Shown here in pieces: positions 24,076 to 33,622 of a DNA stretch of 64,000 nt. The DNA is taken from the NCBI GenBank assembly GCA_038213735.1, contig JBBQSP010000022.1, positions 1 to 64,000 on the forward strand. Direction: 5' to 3'. The first letter of the stretch is position 1, and each line of letters opens with the position of its first letter. Both the position numbers and the translations under genes were made by a program. The stretch comes from 12-FULL-67-14b sp038213735 (GTDB lineage: Bacteria > Acidobacteriota > Vicinamibacteria > Vicinamibacterales > UBA2999). The notes under the pieces were generated by a model, which worked only from the letters and a program-made list of their open reading frames with translations, had not been told where the DNA came from and made no database searches.

Positions 24076-24997
24076 CGCGCGTGAGCAGCGACTCACCTGG
24101 TACGACCGTGCCGGCGCCCTTCTGGGACAGTTAGCCCCTGCCGATCTGCGCTTCGCTATCGGCATTGACTTGGCCCCTGACGGCAAACGCCTGGCGTTTA
24201 CGCGTTCTGACGCCGAGGCCTCGACCGCGCTCTGGACGCACGACCTGGATCGGCTTCAGGATGTTCGCCTGACTGCCGATGGACGCGGTGCCAACGCGCC
24301 GGTCTGGTCTCCCGACAGCCAACGCCTGGCCTACACCGAAGGCGGCAACGCTGCGATCAAAGTCAGGAGCGTGAATGGCGGGGCGGAGCAGACGCTCCTC
24401 GAAAGGGCCGGTGTCAGCCCATCGGATTGGTCGCACGATGACCGCTGGCTGGTCTACACCCAGGTCGATCCCGTTAACGGCGCGGATATCTGGCTACTGG
24501 CCGACCCGTCAAAACCATCGCCGGACCGCCGGCCGCAACCGCTGCTCCAGAGCCGAGCCGTCGAAAGCCAGGCGCAGATCTCGCCGGACGGTAGATGGTT
24601 AGCTTATTACTTGAACGAGTCCGGTGTCAGCCAGGTCCAAATGCGACCGTTCGCTGGCTCCTCGCTCTCGGAGGATAGCTGGAACATCTCCGCCTCCTCG
24701 GCCGCCGCCTACCAGCCTCGCTGGCGGGCCGACGCGAAAGAGCTCTTCTATCTCCAGGGCGCCGTCGGCAGTGGTGCCATCACGTTAATGGCCGTGCCCA
24801 TCGCGCCGGCTTCCGGCCCCGCGGGTGCGCCGAAGGCGTTGTTCGAGTTCCAGTCCTCGACGGTCTTGCCGCAGTACAACAGGTTTCTCTATTCACCGGC
24901 GCCGGATGGGCAGCGATTTCTGGTGAGCGTGTTCAGCACGACGGCGGAGCCGACGCTCGAATTCATCCTGAACTGGGGCGCGACGAAGAAGCCGTGA
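23990..24997 (+). CDS. Ser/Thr protein kinase with PD40 propeller, 3' part after the frameshift
   Basis: Continuation of the kinase above in the next frame: AEGVGFTSTIWQ, then propeller blades (LAPDGKRLAFTRSD, WSPDSQRLAYTEGG, ISPDGRWLAYYL) and the closing strand RFLVSVFSTTAEPTLEFILNW. If the frameshift is real, this part could only be translated from an internal start such as ATG 24059 and would lack a signal for export. If it is a sequencing error, it is simply the extracytoplasmic sensor end of the same protein. Confidence 0.75.
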   Translation, partial: AEGVGFTSTIWQIAVTTDRAGSVMFVRNNAREQRLTWYDRAGALLGQLAPADLRFAIGIDLAPDGKRLAFTRSDAEASTALWTHDLDRLQDVRLTADGRGANAPVWSPDSQRLAYTEGGNAAIKVRSVNGGAEQTLLERAGVSPSDWSHDDRWLVYTQVDPVNGADIWLLADPSKPSPDRRPQPLLQSRAVESQAQISPDGRWLAYYLNESGVSQVQMRPFAGSSLSEDSWNISASSAAAYQPRWRADAKELFYLQGAVGSGAITLMAVPIAPASGPAGAPKALFEFQSSTVLPQYNRFLYSPAPDGQRFLVSVFSTTAEPTLEFILNWGATKKP

Positions 24998-25001
24998 TCG
25001 C

Positions 25002-26639
<1,638 letters not shown>

Positions 26640-26664
26640 GGGGTTACTAGTATAGCGCTTCGGA

Positions 26665-29382
26665 CTAACGCGCCCCGCCGGCCGCGAGAATCTGCTTCAG
26701 CTCTTCCGTCCAGTTGATGACGACGCGCAACTTGCCGCCGTTCGGGCCGCGCCGAATCATGATGAAGCGGCCGTCGGGCGTGACGTCGTAGTTGGCGATG
26801 CTGGCGCCCCCGCCAAATTCGTAGTCGTCGGCGAACAGCGTCGTGGGCTTGCCAAACGTCGGCTCGGCGCCGGAGGCATCGAGGGTCGTTGCATTGATGT
26901 GGCCGCCGCCACGGTAGTAAATCTCGCGGCTGTTGCGGCTCCACCGCGCCTGCACGCCGCCACCTTCAGAGACCTGCCACCGCCGATCGATCGCCGGATA
27001 GCGCGTGACGTAGATCTCCGCGCGCCCAGAAGTATCCGACTGGTAGAGCAGCCAGCGTCCATCGGGTGATAGCTGGGCGCCGCCGTCATAGCCAGGCGTC
27101 ACGATCAATGGCTTGGGATCGAAGGCACCACTGATCGACATCAGGAAGACATCCGCCGACGTCTCGGGGCGCAGGCGGATGCCGATGATGGAGTCGGGGT
27201 CGGGTCCTGGCGACGAGGGAAAATCGTTGACGGTCGCGCCGGGCACGGGACCTGTCTGGCCACTGCCGTCGGCGGCGGCCCAGAACGGCAAGCTGAATCG
27301 CTTGAAGACCACGCGACTGCCATCCGCGGTCCACGTGGAGAAGCTCGTGTTCAGGGCTCCTGCCGTCAGCCGGGCGCGTGTGCCCCGCGCCAGATCGAGG
27401 CCCTCGATGACATTGCCGCCGATCTCCACCAGGAGCGTGCGGCCGTCTGGTGAGATGCGTGGGTTTGTGTAGCGATCGGATGGCAGCAGGTCGGCCCTGG
27501 CCGCCCCGTCGCGGCCAACGGCAACGACGCGGGCGTCGGTGAAACCGGCCGGTATGAACAGCAGAGTCCCGGTGGACGACAGCTCGAACGGCAGGCTGCC
27601 GGAACCGAGGGCCTGCAAACTGCCGGACTTCAGGACCGGGATGGCGGCGCCTTGCAGCGCGGCGGTGCGAGGGTCGATGGCGGCCGCGAGCACGACGCCA
27701 TCCATGGCGAAGAGCAGGTGGCCGGTCGATGACCATGCCGGAGTCGTGGCGCGCTCGACGACCACCATCCGCTGTCCGCCGTCGATCGGCACTGCTTCGA
27801 TGCGTTCCTGACCTGGTTCGGCGGCTTGACTCGTGAACAGCACGAAGCGTTCCCCGGGCAGCACCAAGGGGTTGTCATGCGCCACTTCGTGGCGGGCGGC
27901 ATCGAGCACAGTAAGCCTGCGCGGCGCACCGCCTTCCGGCGACACGATCCAGAGTGCGCCACCCTGAGAATAGATGACGCCGGCGGCGCTCCAGGCCAGC
28001 GCGCCGTTGACGTCCGCGCCAGACACCAAGACCTTCCGTTGCTGATCGGCCAGGCCAACGCGCGTGAGCAGTCCGCCGGCCACGAGGAACGCGACACTAC
28101 TGCTGTCGGGCGAGAACGCCGCTTTGGTCACACTACTGCTGACGCCGCTGGAAAATTCAGCCACCTCCGGGCGGTCGAGCCGGCGAACGAACAAGCTGCG
28201 CACGCGGTCCTTGACGCCGACCATGGCGACGGTGCGGCCATCCGGGGAAATCGCAGCGCCACCAGAGAGTTGATAGGGCTCGACCTCGGGTGGGAAGCCG
28301 ATGTCGAGGTGTGTCACGTCACGCTCGGTTGTTGCGGTACCGGTCCGGCCCCAGATGGCCCAGCCGGCCAGCAGCACCGCGGCGATGGCCACTGCCCACG
28401 GCAACGCGCGCCAGAGCGAGCCTCGCGCCGGAACTGGCGAGGCGGCGGGCGTGTCCGCCTCGCCTTCCAGATCCAGCCGGGCATCGCCGATGTCGCGCAG
28501 GCGCTGACGAGGATCCTTCATCAGGCAGCGCGCGATCAGCGTGCGGACACGCGCGGGCGTCGTCGCTGGCAGCGTGGTGAGATCCGGCTCGCGCGAGAAG
28601 ATCAGCCCCAGCGTTTCAGCGACCGACTCACCCGCGAAGAGGCGCGTGCCGGTGAGCATTTCGAACAGCACGACGCCAAAGGCCCAGATGTCCGCGCGCT
28701 TGTCCACCGCGCGGCCCTTGGCCTGCTCGGGGGCCATGTAGGCGGCGGTGCCGAGGATCATCCCCGCCTCAGTGCCTGCCGCGCCGTAGCCTTGGCGGAG
28801 GTGGGCCGGTGTGGTGATCGTGGGCGAGTTGGCCGCACCCCCCGATCCCTGTTCCCCGATTCCCGATCCCTGCTCCATCGCCTTGGCCAGCCCGAAGTCC
28901 AGCACCTTCACCGTGCCGTCAGGACGCACCTTGATGTTGGCGGGTTTCAGATCGCGATGGATGATCCCCTGCTCGTGTGCCGCTTCGAGCGCCTCGGCGA
29001 TCTGCTGGGCGATCGGCAGCGCTTCATCGAGTGGAATGGCGCCGCGCGCGAGGCGCTGCGAGAGATCCTCGCCTTCGACCAGTTCCATCACGAGCGCCCG
29101 AACGCCCGCTTGCCCTGAGCTTGTCGAAGGGGACTCTTCGAGCCCGTGAATGTGCGCGATGTTTGGATGGTTGAGCGCGGCCAGCGTCTGTGCTTCGCGC
29201 GTGAAGCGGGCCAATCGATCCGCATCGTTCGCAAACGAATCAGGCAGGACCTTCAGCGCGACATCGCGATTGAGCTTGGTGTCGCGCGCGCGCCACACCT
29301 GGCCCATGCCGCCTTCGCCGATCTGAGCTGAGACGTCGTAGGCGCCGAGGCGTGTTCCGGGAGTGAGGGGCAAGCCGGCCAA
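26665..29382 (-). CDS. Ser/Thr protein kinase with PD40/WD40-like propeller and repeat insertions
   Basis: A 905-residue intact paralogue of the kinase at 22309. Kinase domain about 10-290: GEGGMGQVWRARDTKLN, VALKVL, HRDLKPANIKV, DFGLAKAM, GTAAYMAPEQ. One membrane helix near 325-345 (LPWAVAIAAVLLAGWAIWG) and a C-terminal beta-propeller (SPDGRTVAMVG, SPDSSSVAFLV, SPDGRWLLYQSD). Compared with its paralogue it carries extra residues at three places, all coded by dispersed repeats: SPSTSSGQA before the hinge, GSGIGEQGSG and HLRQGYGAAG in the activation segment between DFG and APE. The frame is kept. It probably senses an extracytoplasmic signal and phosphorylates cytosolic targets, both unknown. 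Confidence 0.93.
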   Translation of the reverse strand: MAGLPLTPGTRLGAYDVSAQIGEGGMGQVWRARDTKLNRDVALKVLPDSFANDADRLARFTREAQTLAALNHPNIAHIHGLEESPSTSSGQAGVRALVMELVEGEDLSQRLARGAIPLDEALPIAQQIAEALEAAHEQGIIHRDLKPANIKVRPDGTVKVLDFGLAKAMEQGSGIGEQGSGGAANSPTITTPAHLRQGYGAAGTEAGMILGTAAYMAPEQAKGRAVDKRADIWAFGVVLFEMLTGTRLFAGESVAETLGLIFSREPDLTTLPATTPARVRTLIARCLMKDPRQRLRDIGDARLDLEGEADTPAASPVPARGSLWRALPWAVAIAAVLLAGWAIWGRTGTATTERDVTHLDIGFPPEVEPYQLSGGAAISPDGRTVAMVGVKDRVRSLFVRRLDRPEVAEFSSGVSSSVTKAAFSPDSSSVAFLVAGGLLTRVGLADQQRKVLVSGADVNGALAWSAAGVIYSQGGALWIVSPEGGAPRRLTVLDAARHEVAHDNPLVLPGERFVLFTSQAAEPGQERIEAVPIDGGQRMVVVERATTPAWSSTGHLLFAMDGVVLAAAIDPRTAALQGAAIPVLKSGSLQALGSGSLPFELSSTGTLLFIPAGFTDARVVAVGRDGAARADLLPSDRYTNPRISPDGRTLLVEIGGNVIEGLDLARGTRARLTAGALNTSFSTWTADGSRVVFKRFSLPFWAAADGSGQTGPVPGATVNDFPSSPGPDPDSIIGIRLRPETSADVFLMSISGAFDPKPLIVTPGYDGGAQLSPDGRWLLYQSDTSGRAEIYVTRYPAIDRRWQVSEGGGVQARWSRNSREIYYRGGGHINATTLDASGAEPTFGKPTTLFADDYEFGGGASIANYDVTPDGRFIMIRRGPNGGKLRVVINWTEELKQILAAGGAR
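28784..28803 (-). repeat. CCGCCAAGGCTACGG-type repeat inside the kinase gene
   Basis: Minus strand CCTCCGCCAAGGCTACGG, read as LRQGYG in the activation segment. It is absent from the paralogous kinase at the same place. Confidence 0.7.
28838..28876 (-). repeat. GATCGGGAATCGGGG-type tandem repeat inside the kinase gene
   Basis: Minus strand GGAGCAGGGATCGGGAATCG then GGGAACAGGGATCGGGG, two units of about 18 bases giving EQGSGIGEQGSG right after DFGLAKAM. Confidence 0.7.
29112..29131 (-). repeat. CCTTCGACAAGCTCAGGGC repeat inside the kinase gene
   Basis: The sequence CCCTGAGCTTGTCGAAGG on the plus strand, a dispersed repeat seen in many environmental genomes, here read in frame as STSSGQA just before the VRALVMELVEGE hinge. 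The paralogue has a shorter loop there. Confidence 0.7.
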
Positions 29383-29394
29383 TTATACGGGCTT

Positions 29395-29650
29395 TAGGGG
29401 GCATTGCCGATTGACGATCGACCGATTGCCAATTGTCTGGTGATTTCGGGATCGTGCGATCTGGCGAATCCATTGCGTGATTGCCGGTTGCCTGATCGAT
29501 CAATTGCTGCCCTGAGGGTCAGCCGTGTATCGGGCGTACCAATCGCGAAATGGACAATCCCCGAATCGAATCACCCAATCCAGAAATCCTCGATCCCCCA
29601 ACAGTCGCGAAATCGGTCGATTGACGATCGTCAATTCCACCACCGTCACC
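29395..29650. repeat. degenerate low-complexity spacer of GATTGCCGATT type
   Basis: About 250 bases made of irregular short units such as GATTGACGATCG, GATTGCCAATTG, GATCGTGCGATC, CGATTGACGATCG. I see no gene. It separates the divergent kinase and btuB and must include the kinase promoter. It looks like a decayed tandem array. Confidence 0.55.
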
Positions 29651-29707
29651 AGCACCGCGAGCCCCGTTCACACGAGGGCGGGTTCCCCTCGCGGCGTGAT
29701 ATAACTG

Positions 29708-29880
29708 ACACCGCTTCGGGTGCCCACGAGGGCCTAACAGGGAAGTCCGGTGCAACACCGGCGCGGTCCCGCCACTGTAAGGAAGGAACGCCCGCTTCGT
29801 TCAGCCACTCGGCGTGTTGCCGGGGAAGGTGAAGCGGGTTGCAGCGCACGCTGCATCCTCCGAGCCAGGAGACCTGCCCC
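29708..29880 (+). promoter_or_regulatory. cobalamin riboswitch
   Basis: The conserved elements of the adenosylcobalamin aptamer occur in order: CTTCGGGTGCCC (P2 side), CTAACAGGGAAG, CCGGTGCAACACCGG (a P-stem), CGCGGTCCCGCCACTGTAA, and the B12 box GAGCCAGGAGACCTGCC at 29861-29877. It lies about 40 bases upstream of the start codon of a BtuB-like receptor. On binding B12 it should shut off expression, probably by hiding the ribosome binding site GGGGAGG. Confidence 0.95.
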
Positions 29881-29918
29881 AAGCTTCATCCATCGACTTG
29901 CCCGGGGAGGCAACCGTC

Positions 29919-32306
29919 ATGCGACTGCCGATTCGTTCTGTACTTGTCTGCGTTTTCCTGTTCATTTTCAGCGTCGCGATCGGTCCGGCTGAAGCCGGAC
30001 GGCACATTGACCAGGTCTTGACCATTCAGGGCGTGGTCTCGGATACCTCCGGTGCCGCGGTCGCCGCTGCCACGGTCGAGAGCTTCGTCGCCGGCCGGAT
30101 CGTGGCCACCGCCACCACCGGCGCCGATGGCCGTTTTCGCCTCGCGGTGCCGGCCGGAGTGCCGGTCGAACTGCGTGTGTCTCGCGAGGGTTTTGCCGCC
30201 CAGGTACTCGCGCTCGGCGGCAGCGACGCGCTCGTGACGCAGAACATCACGCTGCAGGTGGGTGGCGTCTCCGACTCGCTGGTAGTGACCGCGTCGCGCG
30301 CGGCAGAGAGCCGTGCCGCCCTCACCGAGTCGGTGACGTCGTTTGCCCGCGCCGATCTCGACGCGCTCGGCGCCTCGTCTCTGGCCGACGTGGTGCGGTT
30401 CGTGCCGGGGGCGTACGTCGAAAGCATCGGCCGCGAAGGCTCGGTGACCTCCCTGTTCACGCGTGGCGGCGAATCGGACTACAACCTGGTGTTGATCGAC
30501 GGCGTGCGCGTCAACCAGAGCGGCGGCGTCTTCGATTTCAGCCGGATCAGCGCTGCCGAGATCGATCGCGTCGAAGTGGTGCGTGGCGCGCAATCGGCCC
30601 TGTGGGGGTCGGACGCCATGGGCTCGGTGGTCCAGATTTTCACTCGTCGTGCCGGGGCCGCCGCTCGGTCGCAGGTGTCGGGCTCGGCCGAGGGCGGATC
30701 GTTCGGCGCTGTCCGCGGCGACGCGCGCTTCATGGGCGGCGCCGCCAGCCGTGTTGACTACTCGGGCGGCGTGTCACGCCGCCAATCGGACGGGGCCTTT
30801 GCCGAGTTGCTGCCGGAGGATGATGAATTTATGCAGACGGCGTTCGACGCCGGCATCGGCGCCAGCTTCGGTCCCCGCGTCGCGCTCAAAGCCGGCGTAC
30901 GCTCGACCTCGGCCGATGGCCGGTCGGTCGGCGCCCTTGTTTATGGCGCTCGCAATACCGGTGGCGTCTACAACACGCGCGATCGCTCCGGTCACGTGGA
31001 CCTGTCGCACGCCATCGGCACCCGGCTGACGGGCGTCGCCAGCGTCAACTACTTCCGCTATACGAGCGAATCGGCCGACACCATTGCTGACCCCGCGTTT
31101 GCGACCTACGCCGTGCTCGAGGGGACCCCAAACGCGATCTACCCGAACGGGACCCGTCTCGTGAGGCTCGTCGACGCTTCCGAGTTTGCGACGCTGGTGG
31201 CGGCCGGCGCCAGCCCGGGCCCCGGCCAGTTCCTCGCGTCGCGGCAGTCGTCGAACTTCCCGTTCACCAGCAAGTCAGAATTCGAGCGGCCGGCGTTTCG
31301 TTATCAGGCCGACTATGCGTGGTCAGGACAGCGTCTGAGCGCCGGCTACGAATGGGAGCGCGAGACCAACATGCGGGTGGCCGGGGTGCAGTTCGACAAC
31401 CAGTCGGTGTTCGTCCAGCAGCAATTCAGTGCCCGCGATCGCTGGTTCGCCACGGTCGGCGGCCGGTTCGATCGCAAGGACGAGTCGTCGTTCTTCAGCC
31501 CCAAGCTGTCGGCCGGCGGTTACCTGGTGCCTTTGAGAAACGGCGCGCTGTCGTCGCTCAAGGTTCGCGGCAATCTCGGCCGCGGCATCAAGGCGCCGTC
31601 GCTCAGCGAACGCTTTGGCGGGCCGTTCACCGACCCGGCGCCGGACCTGGAAGTAGAACAGGCGCGCACCAGCGACCTGGGCCTCGAGGTGACGTTCGCC
31701 GATCAGCGGTTCCGCGCGCTCGCGACCTACTTCAACAACCACTACACCGATCAGATTGCCTATCGCGGCGGGGTGTCGGGTGATGGCATTCCCGAGTACA
31801 TCAACATCGACGGCTCGAAGGCCGACGGATGGGAACTGGAGTGGGCGCTGCAGCGGCCGGTGGCGGGCCTGACGGCGTCGGCCAGCTACACGCACGTGGA
31901 CCACCGCGTAGTGACCAACGTCAGCACCAGCCAGCAATTTCAACCCGGCCAGCCGCTACTGCGCCGGCCGAAGCACTCCGGCAATGTCCGCGCCGCCTGG
32001 GTGCGCGATCGCGTGTCGGTGAACGCCAGTGCCCGGATCGCCGGCGATCGCCATGACCACAGCTTCCTGTCGTTGCGCACGGTGCCGAATGCCGCGCGCC
32101 CCACGCCCATCACCACCGACATCACCGTGAATCCGGGCTACATGGTGGTGGGCCTGGGCCTCGACGTCCGCGCACACGAGATGATCACGCTGTACGTGCG
32201 CGGCGAGAACGTCGCGGATGAGGCGTACGAGAGCGTGCTCGGCTACCCGGCCATGCCGCGAACGGTGATGGCCGGCGCGCGATTCACCTTCGGGGCGCGC
32301 CGCTGA
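29919..32306 (+). CDS. btuB: BtuB-like TonB-dependent vitamin B12 receptor
   Basis: A 795-residue outer-membrane receptor under a cobalamin riboswitch. Signal peptide about 1-25, then a short carboxypeptidase-regulatory-like domain about 35-110 (GVVSDTSGAAVAAATVES), plug 120-250 (SDSLVVTASRAAESRAALTE, YNLVLIDGVRVNQ, RVEVVRGAQSALWGSDAMG) and a barrel ending in ARFTFGARR. ATG 29919 follows GGGGAGG. Residues about 22-31 (GPAEAGRHID) come from a palindromic repeat (29983-30010) at the end of the signal peptide. The last barrel strand ends in Arg rather than an aromatic residue. The riboswitch makes B12 uptake a strong call. A PepSY protein follows. Confidence 0.92.
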   Translation: MRLPIRSVLVCVFLFIFSVAIGPAEAGRHIDQVLTIQGVVSDTSGAAVAAATVESFVAGRIVATATTGADGRFRLAVPAGVPVELRVSREGFAAQVLALGGSDALVTQNITLQVGGVSDSLVVTASRAAESRAALTESVTSFARADLDALGASSLADVVRFVPGAYVESIGREGSVTSLFTRGGESDYNLVLIDGVRVNQSGGVFDFSRISAAEIDRVEVVRGAQSALWGSDAMGSVVQIFTRRAGAAARSQVSGSAEGGSFGAVRGDARFMGGAASRVDYSGGVSRRQSDGAFAELLPEDDEFMQTAFDAGIGASFGPRVALKAGVRSTSADGRSVGALVYGARNTGGVYNTRDRSGHVDLSHAIGTRLTGVASVNYFRYTSESADTIADPAFATYAVLEGTPNAIYPNGTRLVRLVDASEFATLVAAGASPGPGQFLASRQSSNFPFTSKSEFERPAFRYQADYAWSGQRLSAGYEWERETNMRVAGVQFDNQSVFVQQQFSARDRWFATVGGRFDRKDESSFFSPKLSAGGYLVPLRNGALSSLKVRGNLGRGIKAPSLSERFGGPFTDPAPDLEVEQARTSDLGLEVTFADQRFRALATYFNNHYTDQIAYRGGVSGDGIPEYINIDGSKADGWELEWALQRPVAGLTASASYTHVDHRVVTNVSTSQQFQPGQPLLRRPKHSGNVRAAWVRDRVSVNASARIAGDRHDHSFLSLRTVPNAARPTPITTDITVNPGYMVVGLGLDVRAHEMITLYVRGENVADEAYESVLGYPAMPRTVMAGARFTFGARR
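29983..30010 (+). repeat. GTCCGGCT-palindrome repeat inside btuB
   Basis: GTCCGGCT-GA-AGCCGGAC followed by GGCACATTGA. A near-identical unit (GTCCGGCT-AG-AGCCGGAC then GCCACATTGA on the minus strand) is at 36049-36075. Here it codes for the end of the signal peptide. Confidence 0.8.
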
Positions 32307-32334
32307 TGCGCGGAGCGTGGCAACACGCCCTGGG

Positions 32335-32415
32335 GTGGCGGCAAACCTTGCCGTGGCGACGAACCTTGTCGTGGCGACGAACCTTGTCGTGGCGACAAAC
32401 CTTTAGGTTTGTCGC
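32335..32415 (+). repeat. array of GTGGCGACAAACC modules between btuB and the PepSY gene
   Basis: Four modules of about 19-20 bases, GTGGCGGCAAACCTTGCC, GTGGCGACGAACCTTGTC twice, then the full palindrome GCGACAAACCT-TT-AGGTTTGTCGC at 32392-32415. Same family as 7125-7174 and 38527-38573; here it is not coding. Confidence 0.85.
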
Positions 32416-32421
32416 TCCCAC

Positions 32422-33462
32422 ATGAGACGTCTCCTCTTCCAGATCCATCTCTGGCTCGGAGTGCTGGCGGGGCTGTACGTCGCGATCATCTGTCTCACCG
32501 GGGCAGCGCTCGTGTTTCGCATCGACATGCAGCGGGCGCTGCACCCGCACCTCTTCACCCCCAGCGCCGCCGGTCCGCTTGCGGATCCGGTGGCGGTGAT
32601 GGAGAGCGTCAGCCGCGCCTATCCCCAACACCGATTGTCTGGCGTCGATGCGCCGACAACCGTGAGGCCGACGTACTTGGCCTACGTCACCAGCGATGCC
32701 GAGTTTCGCACCGTGCTGATCGACCCGGTGACGACCGCGGTGCTCGGTGAGCTGCCCGAGCACCCGGCGATCCGCAACCTGCAACAACTGCATTACAACC
32801 TGCTGGGGGGCCGTACCGGCCGCACGATTAACGGGATTGGGGCTTTCGGCATCCTGATCCTCTGCGCCACGGGGCTCGTGATCTGGTGGCCCAGCGCCAG
32901 GACTTGGCAGCGCGGGCGGTTGCATCGCGCGATTGGCGCATGGAGTGCGGCCTTCATCCTGATGTTCGCCGTCACGGCGCTGTCGTTTGTGTTCCCTGCT
33001 GGCTTCCGCGCGATGGTGAACCTGCTGTCGCCCGTCACGGTGACGCGCTCGCCCCAGTCGGGTGCGCCGACGGAGACCCCCACGCCCTCGTGGTCACAGA
33101 TGGTGGACCGCGCCAGGCTGTTCGTGCCAGGCCAGCCGGTCGCGCGTGTAGTCTTGCCGTTCGGCGAACGCGGAGCCTTCCTGGTGATGTTCGCTGAACG
33201 AAGCCCAACGCCGGCCAGCACGGGGTTGACGTCGATCTATCTCGATCAATACACCGGCGATCGGCTTGCCGCCACCGCTGCACCTCGCACCTGGGGCGAT
33301 GCGCTGATGGCGCGGATGACGCCGTGGCATGTGGGCGGTGTTGGCGGCCAGGCGGGCCGCGCGATGTGGTTCCTGTTCGGGCTGGCCCCGGCCGTGTTGT
33401 ACGTGACCGGCATGCTCATGTGGTGGCGCCGGGTAGTTCGGCCGCGATGGGCCCAACCCTGA
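32422..33462 (+). CDS. PepSY-associated transmembrane protein
   Basis: A 346-residue inner-membrane protein of the PepSY_TM type: N-terminal helix (IHLWLGVLAGLYVAIICLTGAAL), an extracytoplasmic PepSY-like part about 60-130, helices near 130-160 (GIGAFGILILCATGLVIWWP) and 175-195, a second periplasmic part and a last helix near 310-335 (WFLFGLAPAVLYVTGMLMWW). Conserved His of HLWLG, LHYNLLGG and LHRAIGAW could bind haem. Such proteins follow TonB receptors and are thought to reduce the imported metal chelate. It starts 115 bases after btuB and may share the B12-controlled transcript. Confidence 0.85.
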   Translation: MRRLLFQIHLWLGVLAGLYVAIICLTGAALVFRIDMQRALHPHLFTPSAAGPLADPVAVMESVSRAYPQHRLSGVDAPTTVRPTYLAYVTSDAEFRTVLIDPVTTAVLGELPEHPAIRNLQQLHYNLLGGRTGRTINGIGAFGILILCATGLVIWWPSARTWQRGRLHRAIGAWSAAFILMFAVTALSFVFPAGFRAMVNLLSPVTVTRSPQSGAPTETPTPSWSQMVDRARLFVPGQPVARVVLPFGERGAFLVMFAERSPTPASTGLTSIYLDQYTGDRLAATAAPRTWGDALMARMTPWHVGGVGGQAGRAMWFLFGLAPAVLYVTGMLMWWRRVVRPRWAQP

Positions 33463-33465
33463 GCT

Positions 33466-33622
33466 GAGCCCGCGCCCGTCTTTCACGGGCCACAGATTCC
33501 ACCGATTCACACCGATAGCACGAGGGGCCTCTCGTGTCTGGTTCGCGCGGACAGGTTGTTTCTTAATCTGTGTAATCTGTGTAATCTGCGGCTGTCTTCT
33601 TGAGCAAGCAACAGGAGCCAGC
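33466..33622 (+). repeat. left copy of a ~150-bp repeat flanking the aldolase gene
   Basis: Contains GCCCGCGCCCGTCTTTCACGGGC, a block of CACAGATTCCACCGATTCAC, CACGAGGGGCCTCTCGTG, GTCTGGTTCGCGCGG, then AATCTGTGTAATCTGTGTAA and CTGCGGCTGTC, ending in AGGAGCCAGCA at the start codon. The same blocks in the same order lie at 34863-35151 after the gene. The AATCTGTGTAA/CACAGATT blocks belong to a widespread dispersed repeat; short pieces also occur at 48460-48486. Confidence 0.8.

Noticed and set aside
32335..32415. CRISPR-like or iteron array
   Set aside because: The modules match the GACAAACC repeat family found inside two genes elsewhere, so it is a REP-like array.
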